Source: Roseovarius sp.
GTDB taxonomy: Bacteria; Pseudomonadota; Alphaproteobacteria; Rhodobacterales; Rhodobacteraceae
Length of the DNA stretch: 64,000 bases
Reading direction: 5' to 3'
NCBI GenBank assembly: GCA_002720475.1
Contig: PBIL01000024.1
Span: forward strand, 20,538-84,537
The translations under genes were made by a program, and so were the position numbers. Each line of letters starts with the position of its first letter. The first letter of the stretch is position 1. This document shows positions 11,268 through 20,252 of the stretch, in pieces. Below the pieces are notes generated by a model. The model was not told where the DNA came from. It saw nothing but the letters and a program-made list of their open reading frames with translations, and did no database searches.

Positions 11268-11795
11268 CTACTGCGCCGCCTCGATCGCCGGGCGGATGGT
11301 GTTTTCCAGCACCCGCTCGGTGATCGGCCCGGCAAAGCGCAGCACGATCTTGCCCTGACCGTCGATCACATAGGTTTCGGGCACGCCGTAAACCCCCCAG
11401 TCGAGCGCCATGCGCCCGCTCTCATCCGCGCCCATGGCCGTATAGGGATTGCCCAGTTCAGAGAGAAAGCCGAGCGCGTTGGCGGGCTTGTCCTTGTAGT
11501 TCACGCCGTGGATCGTCCCCCCTTCGGCGGCAAGCCGTGTCAGGTTGGGGTGCTCCACCCGGCAAGGCGCGCACCAGCTTGCCCAGTAGTTCACGAGCTT
11601 CACGCCGTCGCCGCGCAGATCGGCATCGCGCAGCACCGGCCCGTCGCCCAGTGGCGTCACCTGCACCGCGGGCGCGGGCTGCCCGGCCAGCGCCGTGGGC
11701 AGCTCGTTGGGGTTCTCGCGCGAGAGGCCGACCAGCGCCAGCGCGGCAAAGGCCCCGAACACCAGCAGCGGGGCCAGCATCAGCGGTCTAAGCAT
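11268..11795 (-). CDS. ccmG: Thiol:disulfide interchange protein CcmG/DsbE
   Basis: A 175-residue periplasmic thioredoxin anchored by one N-terminal helix (residues 5-24). The active site is WASWCAPCRVEHPNL, followed by the typical GVNYKDKPANALGFL and the cis-proline region GVYGVPETYVID. It reduces the haem-binding cysteines of apocytochrome c, or CcmH, during cytochrome c maturation. It overlaps the end of ccmD by 8 bp and is the last gene of the ccm run. Confidence 0.95.
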   Translation of the reverse strand: MLRPLMLAPLLVFGAFAALALVGLSRENPNELPTALAGQPAPAVQVTPLGDGPVLRDADLRGDGVKLVNYWASWCAPCRVEHPNLTRLAAEGGTIHGVNYKDKPANALGFLSELGNPYTAMGADESGRMALDWGVYGVPETYVIDGQGKIVLRFAGPITERVLENTIRPAIEAAQ

Positions 11796-11946
11796 CGCGT
11801 TTCCTCCGGCCTTCGACGTCTTCGAGCGCGCGCCGCACCCGGGCCGAGCGCCGCAGGCTCGCCCAGACCAGCCCGGCGATCAGCAGGAGCGACACCCCGT
11901 AGGAGGCCAGCACCGGCACCGCGTATTTGCCCAGATCGGGGATCAC
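11788..11946 (-). CDS. ccmD: Haem exporter protein CcmD
   Basis: A 52-residue protein with one membrane helix (YAVPVLASYGVSLLLIAGLV) and a basic cytoplasmic tail (RRSARVRRALEDVEGRRKR), as expected for CcmD, which links CcmE to the CcmABC haem exporter. The start is a GTG whose last bases overlap the TGA of ccmC (GTGA), with AAAGGA upstream. An in-frame ATG far upstream lies inside ccmC and is not credible. Confidence 0.88.
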   Translation of the reverse strand: MIPDLGKYAVPVLASYGVSLLLIAGLVWASLRRSARVRRALEDVEGRRKRDA

Positions 11947-12701
11947 GCCTGCATCCTTTCTCGCGCCAGAAGCGCGCGCATCCGTCTTGCCCTGATTTCG
12001 GTGCGCGTGCGCATGAGCACAAGCGCGACGAAAAGCAGCACGAAGCCCGCGATCGAGACGAGCAGCGGATACCAGAACACATCGGCCACGTTCTCCTCCC
12101 TGTCGAGGCTGAGCGAGGCCCCCTGATGCAGCCCCTGGTTCCAGAAATTGACCGCGTAGCGGCTCAGCAGCGCGAAGACCGAGCCGACAAGGCACAGGAT
12201 CGAGGTGAGGTCTGCCGCCGTGTCGTCATTCTCGATCGCCTCCCAGAGCGCGATATAGCCCAGGTAGAACAGGAACAGGATCAGAAAGCTCGTGAGCCGC
12301 GGGTCCCAGGCCCACCAGGTGCCCCACATCGGCTGCCCCCAGAGCGCGCCGGTGGCCAGCGCGATCAGCGTCATCACCATGCCCACGGGGGCGGCGGCGC
12401 GCGCGGCCAGCGCGCTCACATGGTGGCGGCGCACGATCCAGACGAGCGAGGTCACGAGCATCATCAGCCAGGCATTGATCGCCATCAGCGCCGAGGGCAC
12501 ATGCAGGTAGATGATCTTGACCGTCGAGCCCTGCCGGTAATCCTCGGGGGTGAAGAAGAAGCCCCAGACCAGCCCCGCCACCAGCATCAGCGCCGCGCCC
12601 CAGGCCAGGACCGGCAGCACGCGGTCCGTGGTCTCGATGAATTTCTTCGGATTGGCATATTCCCACAGGGCGTTGAGGTTCATCGGGGATCGCTCCGTCA
12701 T
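11943..12701 (-). CDS. ccmC: Haem exporter permease CcmC
   Basis: A 252-residue six-helix membrane protein that presents haem to CcmE. The tryptophan-rich periplasmic WWD motif WGTWWAWDPRLTS is intact, and the flanking haem-axial histidines are present (IYLHVPSALMA and the later helices). Start at 12701 overlaps the ccmB stop (ATGA). An ATG 18 bp downstream (12683) with its own GGAG also fits and gives a more family-like N-terminus (MNLNALWEYANPKK), so the true start is open between the two. Confidence 0.95.
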   Translation of the reverse strand: MTERSPMNLNALWEYANPKKFIETTDRVLPVLAWGAALMLVAGLVWGFFFTPEDYRQGSTVKIIYLHVPSALMAINAWLMMLVTSLVWIVRRHHVSALAARAAAPVGMVMTLIALATGALWGQPMWGTWWAWDPRLTSFLILFLFYLGYIALWEAIENDDTAADLTSILCLVGSVFALLSRYAVNFWNQGLHQGASLSLDREENVADVFWYPLLVSIAGFVLLFVALVLMRTRTEIRARRMRALLARERMQA

Positions 12702-13354
12702 CTCAGGTTCACCTTCAATACCGCAGCCGAGGCGAAAGGCAAAAGCGCGATCGTGCCGCAGGTGATGCCCGCCAGAAGCGCGAGCGGCGTGCCGAGCGCC
12801 ATGCCCTCGGCCCCGCGCCGCGCCACCTCGGCCCCGAAGATGAGCGTGGGCACATAGAGCGGCAGCACCAGGAGGCTCAGCAGCAGCCCGCCGCGCTTGA
12901 GCCCCACGGTCAGCGCCGCGCCGAACGTGCCGATCACGCTGAGCGCGGGCGTGCCGAGCGCGAGCGAGACCACCAGCCAGCCGAAACCCGGCGCGGGCAG
13001 GTTCAGAAGGATGCCGAAGACAGGCGCGGCCAGGACCAGCGGCAGCCCGGTGGTCAGCCAGTGCGCCAGCGCCTTGACGCTGACGATCCCCTCCATCGGC
13101 AGGGGCGATGTGGCCAGAAGGTCAAGGCTGCCATCCTCCCAGTCGAGCGCCAGGATGCGGTCGAGCGACAGCAGGCAGGCCAGAAGCGCGCCGAGCCACA
13201 GGATGCCCGGCGCGATCCGCGCGAGCAGCCCGCTTTCCGGTCCGACGCCGAAGGGCACCAGCACCACCACGATGAGAAAGAAGGCAAGGCCCAGGCCGAA
13301 GCCCCCGCCCGCCCGCATGGCAAGCCGCAGGTCGCGGGAGAGCAGCGCGATCAC
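12698..13354 (-). CDS. ccmB: Haem exporter permease CcmB
   Basis: A 218-residue permease with about six membrane segments. CcmB signatures are visible: [28 protein letters not shown] and [14 protein letters not shown]. It forms the ABC-type complex with CcmA and CcmC that drives release of haem-loaded CcmE. It overlaps both neighbours by 4 bp, indicating translational coupling. Confidence 0.95.
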   Translation of the reverse strand: MIALLSRDLRLAMRAGGGFGLGLAFFLIVVVLVPFGVGPESGLLARIAPGILWLGALLACLLSLDRILALDWEDGSLDLLATSPLPMEGIVSVKALAHWLTTGLPLVLAAPVFGILLNLPAPGFGWLVVSLALGTPALSVIGTFGAALTVGLKRGGLLLSLLVLPLYVPTLIFGAEVARRGAEGMALGTPLALLAGITCGTIALLPFASAAVLKVNLR

Positions 13355-13968
13355 AGGAAGGCCCCGTCGAAATCGTCCGCCGCCAGGGGTGCGGCGCGAC
13401 AGGCCGAGAGATCGAGGAGCCGCGCCTCCGCGAGCCCAAGGTCGATATGCGTGGCGATAAGCGCGGCCCCTCCCGCGGCCAGGTGCGCGCGCACGGCGCT
13501 TGCGAACATCGCCACGGCCTCCGCGTCGAGCGAGACCGTGGGCTCGTCCAGAAGCCAGACCGCGCGCCCCGTCACCAGCAGCCGCGCCAGCCCCAGCCGC
13601 CGCTTCTGCCCGGCCGAGAGCGCGCCCGCCGGACGATCCGCGAGCGGGCCGAGGCAGAAGGCGTCAAGCGCCGGTGAAATATCCCTTGTGCCAAAGACCT
13701 GCGCCCAGAATTTCAGGTTCTCCTCGACGGTCAGCGTGGCCTTGATCCCGTCGGCATGGGCGGCATAGACAAGGCTTTCGGGCGCGGCCTCGACCGTTCC
13801 GGAGAGCGGCGGCTGCAAACCTGCCACCGTGCGCAGAAGCGTCGTCTTGCCGATCCCGTTCGGGCCGCGCAGCACCAGCGCCTCGCCGGGCGAGAGCCGC
13901 AGGCTCACCCCTTCCAGCACGGGGATTCCCCCGCGCGCCACGCTCGCACCGGACACGCTCAGCACCAT
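13351..13968 (-). CDS. ccmA: Haem exporter ATPase CcmA
   Basis: A 205-residue ABC ATPase. Walker [12 protein letters not shown], signature [15 protein letters not shown] and Walker [12 protein letters not shown] are all intact, followed by the H-loop in IATHIDLGL. It powers CcmBC in cytochrome c maturation. It is the first ccm gene and lies 45 bp after the Mth938-like gene. Confidence 0.95.
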   Translation of the reverse strand: MVLSVSGASVARGGIPVLEGVSLRLSPGEALVLRGPNGIGKTTLLRTVAGLQPPLSGTVEAAPESLVYAAHADGIKATLTVEENLKFWAQVFGTRDISPALDAFCLGPLADRPAGALSAGQKRRLGLARLLVTGRAVWLLDEPTVSLDAEAVAMFASAVRAHLAAGGAALIATHIDLGLAEARLLDLSACRAAPLAADDFDGAFL

Positions 13969-14013
13969 GCGCCCTGCCTAGCTCAAAGCCCGGACCGCGA
14001 AAAGCGCCAAAGC

Positions 14014-14367
14014 TCAGACCGGCAGCGCGGCGAGCGCCACGCGGCGGCCTTCGGAGAGCAGCACGTTATAGGTGCGGCAGGCCGCCGGGGTGTTCATCGG
14101 CTCGACCCCGATCCCGGCCTCTTCCAGCGCCGCGCGCAGGGCGGGCGGCAGATGCGCCATCTCGGCCCCGGTGCCGACGAGGATCACGTCCACGCTCTCG
14201 GCCAGGGCCAGAAGCGGCGCGGCATCGCCGGGCCCGGCCCAGCCGCGCGCGGCCTCGGCCGTCACCAGCATCGCGCCCTCGATCACCTGCCCGCCCACGC
14301 GGAAGAAGCCGGGCCCGTAGCTCTCGACCGGCATGGCGCCTGCGAATGCGATTTCGGTCATGCGCAT
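14014..14367 (-). CDS. Mth938/NDUFAF3-like domain protein
   Basis: A 117-residue single-domain protein of the Mth938 (NDUFAF3, DUF498) fold: GPGFFRVGGQVIEGAMLV, then VDVILVGTG and a C-terminal NTPAACRTYNVLLSEGRRVALAAL. The mitochondrial relative helps to assemble complex I; the bacterial role is unknown. In this group it is often encoded after secDF, as here. A second ATG two codons in is also possible. Confidence 0.85.
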   Translation of the reverse strand: MRMTEIAFAGAMPVESYGPGFFRVGGQVIEGAMLVTAEAARGWAGPGDAAPLLALAESVDVILVGTGAEMAHLPPALRAALEEAGIGVEPMNTPAACRTYNVLLSEGRRVALAALPV

Positions 14368-14377
14368 GGGGTCCTCC

Positions 14378-15130
14378 TCAGCTCCAGAGCGGCAGCCCGC
14401 TCAGAACGGCAAGCGCGATGACACCAAGAGCCGCCCAACGATATAACCGCTGGTGGCGCGGGTCAAACAGCCGCTGGCCGATCAGCGAGGTGATGAAATA
14501 GGGCACGGCAAGGGTGAGCGCGAGCAGGAATACCCCCCCCTCCACCGCGCCGCGCAGCAGAAGGTTGACCACGATCACCACGTCGAGCGCGGCAAGAAAC
14601 AGGATGGTATTGGCGCGCACCACCTGCGCCATGGCCTGCCCGGCAAGGTAGAAGAGGATCACCACCGGCCCGGTGAGCCCGGTCAGCCCGCCGATCACGC
14701 CGGCAAGCGCGCCGATGGCGAGGAGCATCGGGTGGCCCACCTGTCCGGAATAGCGCCAGCCCGCGACAAGCGCGCCGAGCGTGAGCGCCGCGACCGCCGC
14801 CACGATCCAGCGGATCGTGACCGGATCGAGTACCCGCATGAGCCAGAGCCCCGGCGGCACCGTGACCAGAGCCGCGAGCGCCAGCAGCGCCACCTCGGCC
14901 CGGTCCGCCTGCCCCCAGGCGCGCGGCAGCAGCGCCAAGGTGCTGGCGATGCCGGTAAGCGTGATCACCGCCACCACCACCTGCGGCGGCAGGAACATCC
15001 CCGCCACCGGCACGAAGACGAGCGCCGTGCCGAAGCCGGTGAAGCCGCGCACGATCCCCGCCACCGAGATGGTCAGGATCAGCCAGACCAGCCCCGGCGT
15101 GGCGAGAACCCCCGCCAGCGCCTCAGGCAT
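14378..15130 (-). CDS. TSUP-family (TauE/SafE) permease
   Basis: A 250-residue membrane protein with seven or eight hydrophobic segments and the family repeat pattern: GIVRGFTGFGTALVFVPV near the N-terminus and GALAGVIGGLTGLTGPVVIL in the second half. TSUP proteins export sulfite or organosulfur anions, but the substrate cannot be read from sequence. Its start overlaps the end of secDF by 8 bp, placing it in the same transcript. Confidence 0.88.
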   Translation of the reverse strand: MPEALAGVLATPGLVWLILTISVAGIVRGFTGFGTALVFVPVAGMFLPPQVVVAVITLTGIASTLALLPRAWGQADRAEVALLALAALVTVPPGLWLMRVLDPVTIRWIVAAVAALTLGALVAGWRYSGQVGHPMLLAIGALAGVIGGLTGLTGPVVILFYLAGQAMAQVVRANTILFLAALDVVIVVNLLLRGAVEGGVFLLALTLAVPYFITSLIGQRLFDPRHQRLYRWAALGVIALAVLSGLPLWS

Positions 15131-17756
15131 CTATGTTGGCGAATTGCGTCCCGGCATTGGCATCGGGTTTCGACCAGTCGCGCTTGACGCCCAGCCACAT
15201 GAGGATGGTGGAGGCCACGAAGATCGACGAATAGGTGCCCACGACAACGCCCCAGATCATCGCGAAGACGAAGCCCCGGATCACGTCACCCCCCAGGACA
15301 TAGAGCGCCAGAAGCGCCAGAAGCGTCGTGAAGGAGGTCATCGTGGTGCGGCTCAGCGTCTCGTTGATCGACAGGTTCAGCACCTCGCGCAGCGACTTCT
15401 GCTTGTATTTGCGTAGGTTCTCGCGGACGCGGTCGAAGACCACCACCGTGTCGTTGAGCGAATAGCCGACGATGGTCAGAAGCGCGGCGATGATCGCCAG
15501 ATCGAACTGGATCTGCAGTTCCGAGAAGACGCCCACCGTCAGCGCCACGTCATGCACAAGGGCGATGACCGCGCCCACGGCGAACTGCCACTCGAAGCGC
15601 AGCCAGATGTAGAAGAGCACCGCGCCGATGGCGAGCGCCACCGCGATCACCGCCGCCATGATCAGCTCGCCCGAGACCTTGGGGCCGACACTTTCAACCG
15701 AGGTGAAGGTGATATCCGGCACCGCTGCCTGCAAGGCCGCCTCGACCTGCGCGATCACCTCCGGCGACACGCTCTCGGCCTCGTCCTGGGCCTGGATGCG
15801 GATCATCGCCACGTTCTCCTCGGGACCGAAGGTCGGGTCGAACACCTCGGCGATGCTCACATCGCCCAGTCCCAGCCCGTCGAGGGCCGCGCGATACTGA
15901 CCCACGTCCACCGGCTCGGCGCTTTGCGTCCGGATCGTGGTGCCGCCCTTGAAGTCGATCCCGAAATTCAGCCCCTGCACCGCGAAGGAGCCGAGCGCCA
16001 CGAGGATCATCACCCCCGAGATCCCGAGCCACAGCTTCCAGCGGCCGAAGAAGTCGAACGAGGTCTCGTCCGGCACGAGCTTGAGCGCGCGGCCCTGCAA
16101 GACCGTCTTGGGCCGCTTGCGCTCGAACCAGATCACCGCGATCAGGCGGGTGACGAAGATCGCGGTGAAGACCGAGGTCAGGATCCCCAGGCCGAGCGTG
16201 ATGGCAAAGCCGCGCACCGGTCCCGAACCCATGGCAAAGAGGATGAGGGCAGTGATGAAGGTGGTGATATTGGCGTCCACGATGGCGCTCATCGCCTTCT
16301 CGTAGCCCAGCTCGATGGCGCGCGCCGCGCCCTTGGCGGTCTTCATCTCCTCGCGGATTCGCTCGAAGACAAGCACGTTGGCATCCACCGCCATGCCGAT
16401 GGTCAGCACGATTCCGGCGATCCCCGGCAAGGTCAGCGTCGCGCCCACCAGGCTCAGCAGGCCGAAGATCAGCCCGACATTGATGACCAGCGCGATATTT
16501 GCAAAAATGCCAAAGATACCGTAGCTGAGCACCATATAGACCAGCACCAGCGCAAAGGCGACAAGGCAGGCGATCTTTCCCGCCGCGATGCTGTCGGCCC
16601 CCAGCTCCGGCCCGATGGTGCGTTCTTCGAGGAATTCCAGTCCCGCAGGCAGCGCCCCCGCGCGCAGGAGCACGGCAAGCTGCGTGCTTTCCTCGACGGT
16701 GAAATTGCCGGTGATGATGCCCGAACCGCCGGGGATATGGCTCTGGATGACTGGGGCCGAGATCACCTCGCCGTCAAGCACGATGGCAAAGGGGTTGCCG
16801 ATGTTCTGCGCGGTATAATCGCCGAACTTGCGCGCGCCGGTGGGGTTGAAGCGGAACGAGACGGCGGGCCGCCCGTTCTGGTCGAAATCGGGCTGGGCAT
16901 CGACAAGCTCCTCGCCGGTCACGACGGGCGCGCGCTCGAGGATGTAATAGACCCCCGGCTCGTCCATCGCGGGCAGGATCTCGTTGCCCGGTCCGGGGGG
17001 GTCGTCGGGACTGGCAGTCCGGCTCACCACCGGCTGAAAGGTCAGTTGCGCGGTGGTGCCGATCAGTTCCTTCAGCTCCGCCGCCGAGCCGATGCCCGGC
17101 ACCTGGATCAGGATGCGATTCGCGCCCTGGCGCATGATCGTGGGCTCGCGCGTGCCCACCTCGTCCACCCGGCGGCGGATGATCTCGAGCGACTGGCGCA
17201 GCGTGCGCTCGTCGGTGGCGCGCTGCTCGGCCTCGCTCAGCCGCACGATGATGTCGGCACCCTCGGTGCTCACGTCGATATCGCTCGCCCCCGCCCCGGC
17301 GAGCGTGGTGACGGGGCGCGACAGGCCGCGCACGAGCGCCGCCGCCTCGCCCGCCATCTCGGGGCGTTCGACAAGGCGAACGCGAAGCTCCGGCCCCTGC
17401 GAGGGCTGGAGACGGATCGGCCCGACACGGTCGCGCTCCTCGCGCAGAAGGTCGCGCACCTCGGGCCACATGCCCTCGAGCCGGGTGCGATAGACCTCCT
17501 CGACCTTGACCTCGGCCAGAAGATGCGCGCCGCCCCTCAGGTCGAGCCCGAGATTGACAAGGCCCGACGGCATCCAGTCCGGCCAGAGCGCGAGATCGGC
17601 GGCCAGCGCGGCGGGATCGGCCCCCGCCTCGACCCGGGCCACGGCGTCATTGTGCCGTTCGACACGCTCGTAGAAGGCGTTCGGCAGCGCCAGCAGCAGC
17701 CCGAGTGCCACCATCGCCCAGATCGTCACACGTTTCCACAGCTCGATTTGCAGCAT
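15123..17756 (-). CDS. secDF: Protein translocase subunits SecD and SecF fused (SecDF)
   Basis: An 877-residue fusion. The SecD part (about 1-520) has the N-terminal helix, the P1 motif GLDLRGGAHLL, a large periplasmic region and the membrane block with GIVLTIGMAVDANVLVFERI. The SecF part (about 550-877) starts again with a helix and the motif NFGIDFKGGTTIR, and ends with GYSLNDTVVVFDRVREN. SecDF uses the proton gradient to pull secreted proteins through SecYEG. Fusion of the two genes is seen in other bacteria and is not a frameshift artefact: the reading frame is continuous. It lies 31 bp downstream of yajC. Confidence 0.97.
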   Translation of the reverse strand: MLQIELWKRVTIWAMVALGLLLALPNAFYERVERHNDAVARVEAGADPAALAADLALWPDWMPSGLVNLGLDLRGGAHLLAEVKVEEVYRTRLEGMWPEVRDLLREERDRVGPIRLQPSQGPELRVRLVERPEMAGEAAALVRGLSRPVTTLAGAGASDIDVSTEGADIIVRLSEAEQRATDERTLRQSLEIIRRRVDEVGTREPTIMRQGANRILIQVPGIGSAAELKELIGTTAQLTFQPVVSRTASPDDPPGPGNEILPAMDEPGVYYILERAPVVTGEELVDAQPDFDQNGRPAVSFRFNPTGARKFGDYTAQNIGNPFAIVLDGEVISAPVIQSHIPGGSGIITGNFTVEESTQLAVLLRAGALPAGLEFLEERTIGPELGADSIAAGKIACLVAFALVLVYMVLSYGIFGIFANIALVINVGLIFGLLSLVGATLTLPGIAGIVLTIGMAVDANVLVFERIREEMKTAKGAARAIELGYEKAMSAIVDANITTFITALILFAMGSGPVRGFAITLGLGILTSVFTAIFVTRLIAVIWFERKRPKTVLQGRALKLVPDETSFDFFGRWKLWLGISGVMILVALGSFAVQGLNFGIDFKGGTTIRTQSAEPVDVGQYRAALDGLGLGDVSIAEVFDPTFGPEENVAMIRIQAQDEAESVSPEVIAQVEAALQAAVPDITFTSVESVGPKVSGELIMAAVIAVALAIGAVLFYIWLRFEWQFAVGAVIALVHDVALTVGVFSELQIQFDLAIIAALLTIVGYSLNDTVVVFDRVRENLRKYKQKSLREVLNLSINETLSRTTMTSFTTLLALLALYVLGGDVIRGFVFAMIWGVVVGTYSSIFVASTILMWLGVKRDWSKPDANAGTQFANIDA

Positions 17757-17787
17757 GGTCGCGCCCTTTCGGAGGGGGTGGAGGCGC

Positions 17788-18069
17788 TCAGCCCTCGGCG
17801 GGCTCGGTCCTGGAGACGACCTGCGCGATGGTGTGGCGCACCACGCGCACCTTCACGCCCTCGGCCAGTTCCACCTCGATCTCGTTCTCGTCCTTGACCT
17901 TCGAGACCTTGCCGATCAGCCCGCCCTGGGTGATCACCTGATCGCCGCGGCGCAGCGCCTCGACCATGGCCTTGTGCTCCTTCACCTTCTTCTGCTGCGG
18001 ACGGATCAGCAGGAAATACATGATGGCAAAGATCAGGATCAGGGGAACGAACTGCGTAAAGGCTTCCAT
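17788..18069 (-). CDS. yajC: Preprotein translocase subunit YajC
   Basis: A 93-residue protein with one N-terminal membrane helix (FVPLILIFAIMYFLLI) followed directly by the YajC signature RPQQKKVKEHKAMVEALRRGDQVITQGG. It associates with SecDF in the inner membrane. Start at 18069 gives the usual short N-terminus; the open frame upstream is non-coding. It is the first gene of the long minus-strand run through secDF to ccmG. Confidence 0.95.
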   Translation of the reverse strand: MEAFTQFVPLILIFAIMYFLLIRPQQKKVKEHKAMVEALRRGDQVITQGGLIGKVSKVKDENEIEVELAEGVKVRVVRHTIAQVVSRTEPAEG

Positions 18070-18241
18070 CGGGTCGCGTCCTTCTTGATGCTGCGGGACC
18101 GGACCCGCGCGTTGGCGCGAACCTAGGGGTGTGACCGGGGTTTTGCAAGGCGAAGAAAGGGGGCGGGCGGGTGGCCTGTCCATGATGCGGAATCTGGTCT
18201 ATCACGCGGCGTGACGATTCACCGGAGCCAAGGACGACCCC

Positions 18242-19534
18242 ATGCACGACATCCGCGCGATCCGCGACAATCCCGCCGCCTTCGACGCCGCGCTGGCCCG
18301 GCGGGGGCTGGCCCCGGTCTCGGAGGAGATCCTCGCGCTGGACGAGGCGCGGCGCGCGCGCATCCACGCCGCCGAGAGCGCGCAGGCCGAGCAGAACCGC
18401 GCCAGCAAGGAGGTGGGCGCCGCCAGGGGACGCGGCGACGCGGCCGAATTCGAGCGGCTGCGCGCGCTGGTGGCGGAGAAGAAGGCCGAGGTGGCGGCGA
18501 TGCAGGCCGAGGCCCGCGATCTCGATGCGCAACTCGCCGACAGGCTCATGGGCCTGCCCAACCTGCCGCTTGAGGATGTTCCCGACGGCACGGACGAGGC
18601 GGGCAACGTGGAGTTGCGCCGCCGGGGCACGCCGCGCGCCTTCGATTTCCCGCCCAGGGAGCATTACGAGATCGCGGGCGTGAGGCCAGGCATGGATTTC
18701 GAGGCCGGTGCGAAGCTGTCCGGCGCGCGCTTCGTCGTGCTCTCGGGCGCGGTGGCGCGGCTGCACCGGGCGCTGGCGCAGTTCATGCTGGACATCCATG
18801 TGACCGAGAACGGGCTGACCGAGACCTGGACGCCGGTGCTCGTGCGCCCCGAGATGATGCTGGGCACGGGGCAATTGCCCAAGTTCGGCGAGGACAGCTA
18901 TCAGACCACCAATGGCTGGTGGCTGGTGCCCACGGCGGAGGTGACGCTCACCAATCTCGTGCATGGCGAGACGGTGGAGGAAGAAAGCCTGCCGCGCCGC
19001 ATGGTCGCCCATACCCAGTGCTTCCGCTCCGAGGCCGGATCGGCCGGGCGCGATACCGCCGGAATGCTGCGCCAGCACCAGTTCGAGAAGGTCGAGATGG
19101 TCTCGATCACCCATCCCGACGCGAGCCGCGCCGAGCTCGACCGCATGACCGCCTGCGCGGAGGGCATCCTCGACCGGCTGGGCCTGCCCTATCGCACCGT
19201 GGTGCTCTGCACGGGCGACATGGGGTTCGGCGCGCGGCGCACCCATGATATCGAGGTCTGGCTGCCGGGGCAGAACTGCTACCGGGAGATCTCCTCGGTC
19301 TCGGTCTGCGGCGATTTCCAGGCGCGGCGGATGAACGCGCGCTTCCGCCCGGCCGGCGGCGGCAAGCCCGAATTCGTCCACACGCTCAACGGCTCGGGCC
19401 TCGCGGTCGGGCGCACGCTGATCGCGGTGCTCGAGAACGGGCAGCAGGCCGACGGCTCGGTGCGCCTGCCCGAGGCTCTCGTGCCCTGGCTCGGCGGCAA
19501 GACGCATCTCACGGCCGAGGGCGCGCTCGCCTGA
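18242..19534 (+). CDS. serS: Seryl-tRNA synthetase
   Basis: A 430-residue class II synthetase. The N-terminal antiparallel coiled coil (about residues 30-100, rich in Ala/Glu/Arg) binds the long arm of tRNA-Ser. Motif 2 is [26 protein letters not shown], and motif 3 is [28 protein letters not shown] marks the serine pocket. AAGGAC lies at good distance from the ATG. It is divergent from yajC. Confidence 0.97.
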   Translation: MHDIRAIRDNPAAFDAALARRGLAPVSEEILALDEARRARIHAAESAQAEQNRASKEVGAARGRGDAAEFERLRALVAEKKAEVAAMQAEARDLDAQLADRLMGLPNLPLEDVPDGTDEAGNVELRRRGTPRAFDFPPREHYEIAGVRPGMDFEAGAKLSGARFVVLSGAVARLHRALAQFMLDIHVTENGLTETWTPVLVRPEMMLGTGQLPKFGEDSYQTTNGWWLVPTAEVTLTNLVHGETVEEESLPRRMVAHTQCFRSEAGSAGRDTAGMLRQHQFEKVEMVSITHPDASRAELDRMTACAEGILDRLGLPYRTVVLCTGDMGFGARRTHDIEVWLPGQNCYREISSVSVCGDFQARRMNARFRPAGGGKPEFVHTLNGSGLAVGRTLIAVLENGQQADGSVRLPEALVPWLGGKTHLTAEGALA

Positions 19535-19581
19535 TCTTCTTCCGGCGGGACCTATCCTCGGGGGGCGGGGCTGACAGCGCC

Positions 19582-20163
19582 CTACCCGCTGAGCGCCGCG
19601 CGCGGGCTGTGACGGGTGCAGAGCTGGCCGATCTCGAAGGGGGCAAGGCTCATCGCCACACAGGCGCAATAGCCACCCTGCCCGCGCGCCTCGTAATGGG
19701 TGCAACTGCCGCAGGTGCCGATCCCCTCGGCCCCGCGCATCCCCGCAAGCCGTGCCACAAGCGCGGGCAGCAGCCGCCCGAGCGCGTCCCGCTCGGCCGG
19801 GGCCAGCCCGCCGATGGCGCGGCTCAGGTGGCGCAGGGGATCGCCCGCCAGCATCGCGCGCCCCGCTTCGGTGACTTCGTAACGGACAATGCGCCCGTCG
19901 CTCTCGCAGCGCCGCCGCGCGAGCAATCCACGCGCCTCGAGCGTCTTGAGCGTCTGCGAGGCGGTGCCGCGTGTCGTGGCCTGGAAGCTGGCAAAGGCCG
20001 AGGGGGTGCGCGAGGCGCGGTTGGCGCGCGCGAAAAAGCGCAGCGCGGTCCATTGCGCGGCGGTGAGCTGCGCGCCCCCCGGCTCCTCGCCCTGGCTGGC
20101 GCGGGCGACATGCAGCAGGAGTTCGGCCAGCGTCGCACTGTCGGCGGTGGTTTCGTGATCCAT
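19582..20163 (-). CDS. MarR-type regulator with C-terminal cysteine cluster
   Basis: A 193-residue winged-helix regulator. Residues 30-100 give the MarR DNA-binding fold (LTAAQWTALRFF, TASQTLKTLEARGLLARR, GRIVRYEVTEAGRAML). The unusual part is the tail: C151, C154, C166, C168 and C182 (CGSC, CAC, LCTRH) form a C-x2-C-x11-C-x-C-x13-C pattern that could bind a metal or Fe-S cluster, which would make this a sensor. It faces the sigma-32-type gene across a 90-bp gap with a 13-bp inverted repeat. The start at 20163 follows the conserved domain; the frame is open upstream but reads as intergenic sequence. Confidence 0.82.
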   Translation of the reverse strand: MDHETTADSATLAELLLHVARASQGEEPGGAQLTAAQWTALRFFARANRASRTPSAFASFQATTRGTASQTLKTLEARGLLARRRCESDGRIVRYEVTEAGRAMLAGDPLRHLSRAIGGLAPAERDALGRLLPALVARLAGMRGAEGIGTCGSCTHYEARGQGGYCACVAMSLAPFEIGQLCTRHSPRAALSG

Positions 20164-20217
20164 GAACGGATGATAGCGATGCGAAATTGGTTTGACCAGA
20201 GCACGCCGGGCAGATAG

Positions 20218-20230
20218 TTTCGAATCGAAA
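20218..20230. promoter_or_regulatory. Inverted repeat between MarR and sigma-factor genes
   Basis: TTTCGA-A-TCGAAA, a perfect 6-bp inverted repeat around one base, 22 bp before the sigma-factor ATG and 54 bp before the MarR ATG. Its position between divergent starts makes it a candidate operator for the MarR protein. Inference from position and symmetry only. Confidence 0.4.
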
Positions 20231-20252
20231 TCATCAGCCAGCCTCGCCCGCC

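Noticed and set aside
15123-17756. SecDF fusion as a sequencing frameshift
   Set aside because: A single uninterrupted frame with both complete halves, and such fusions are known in other bacteria.
15552-17897. A 781-codon open frame antisense to secDF
   Set aside because: Low-complexity His/Arg/Asp-rich translation with no domain; opposite an intact, fully conserved secDF.
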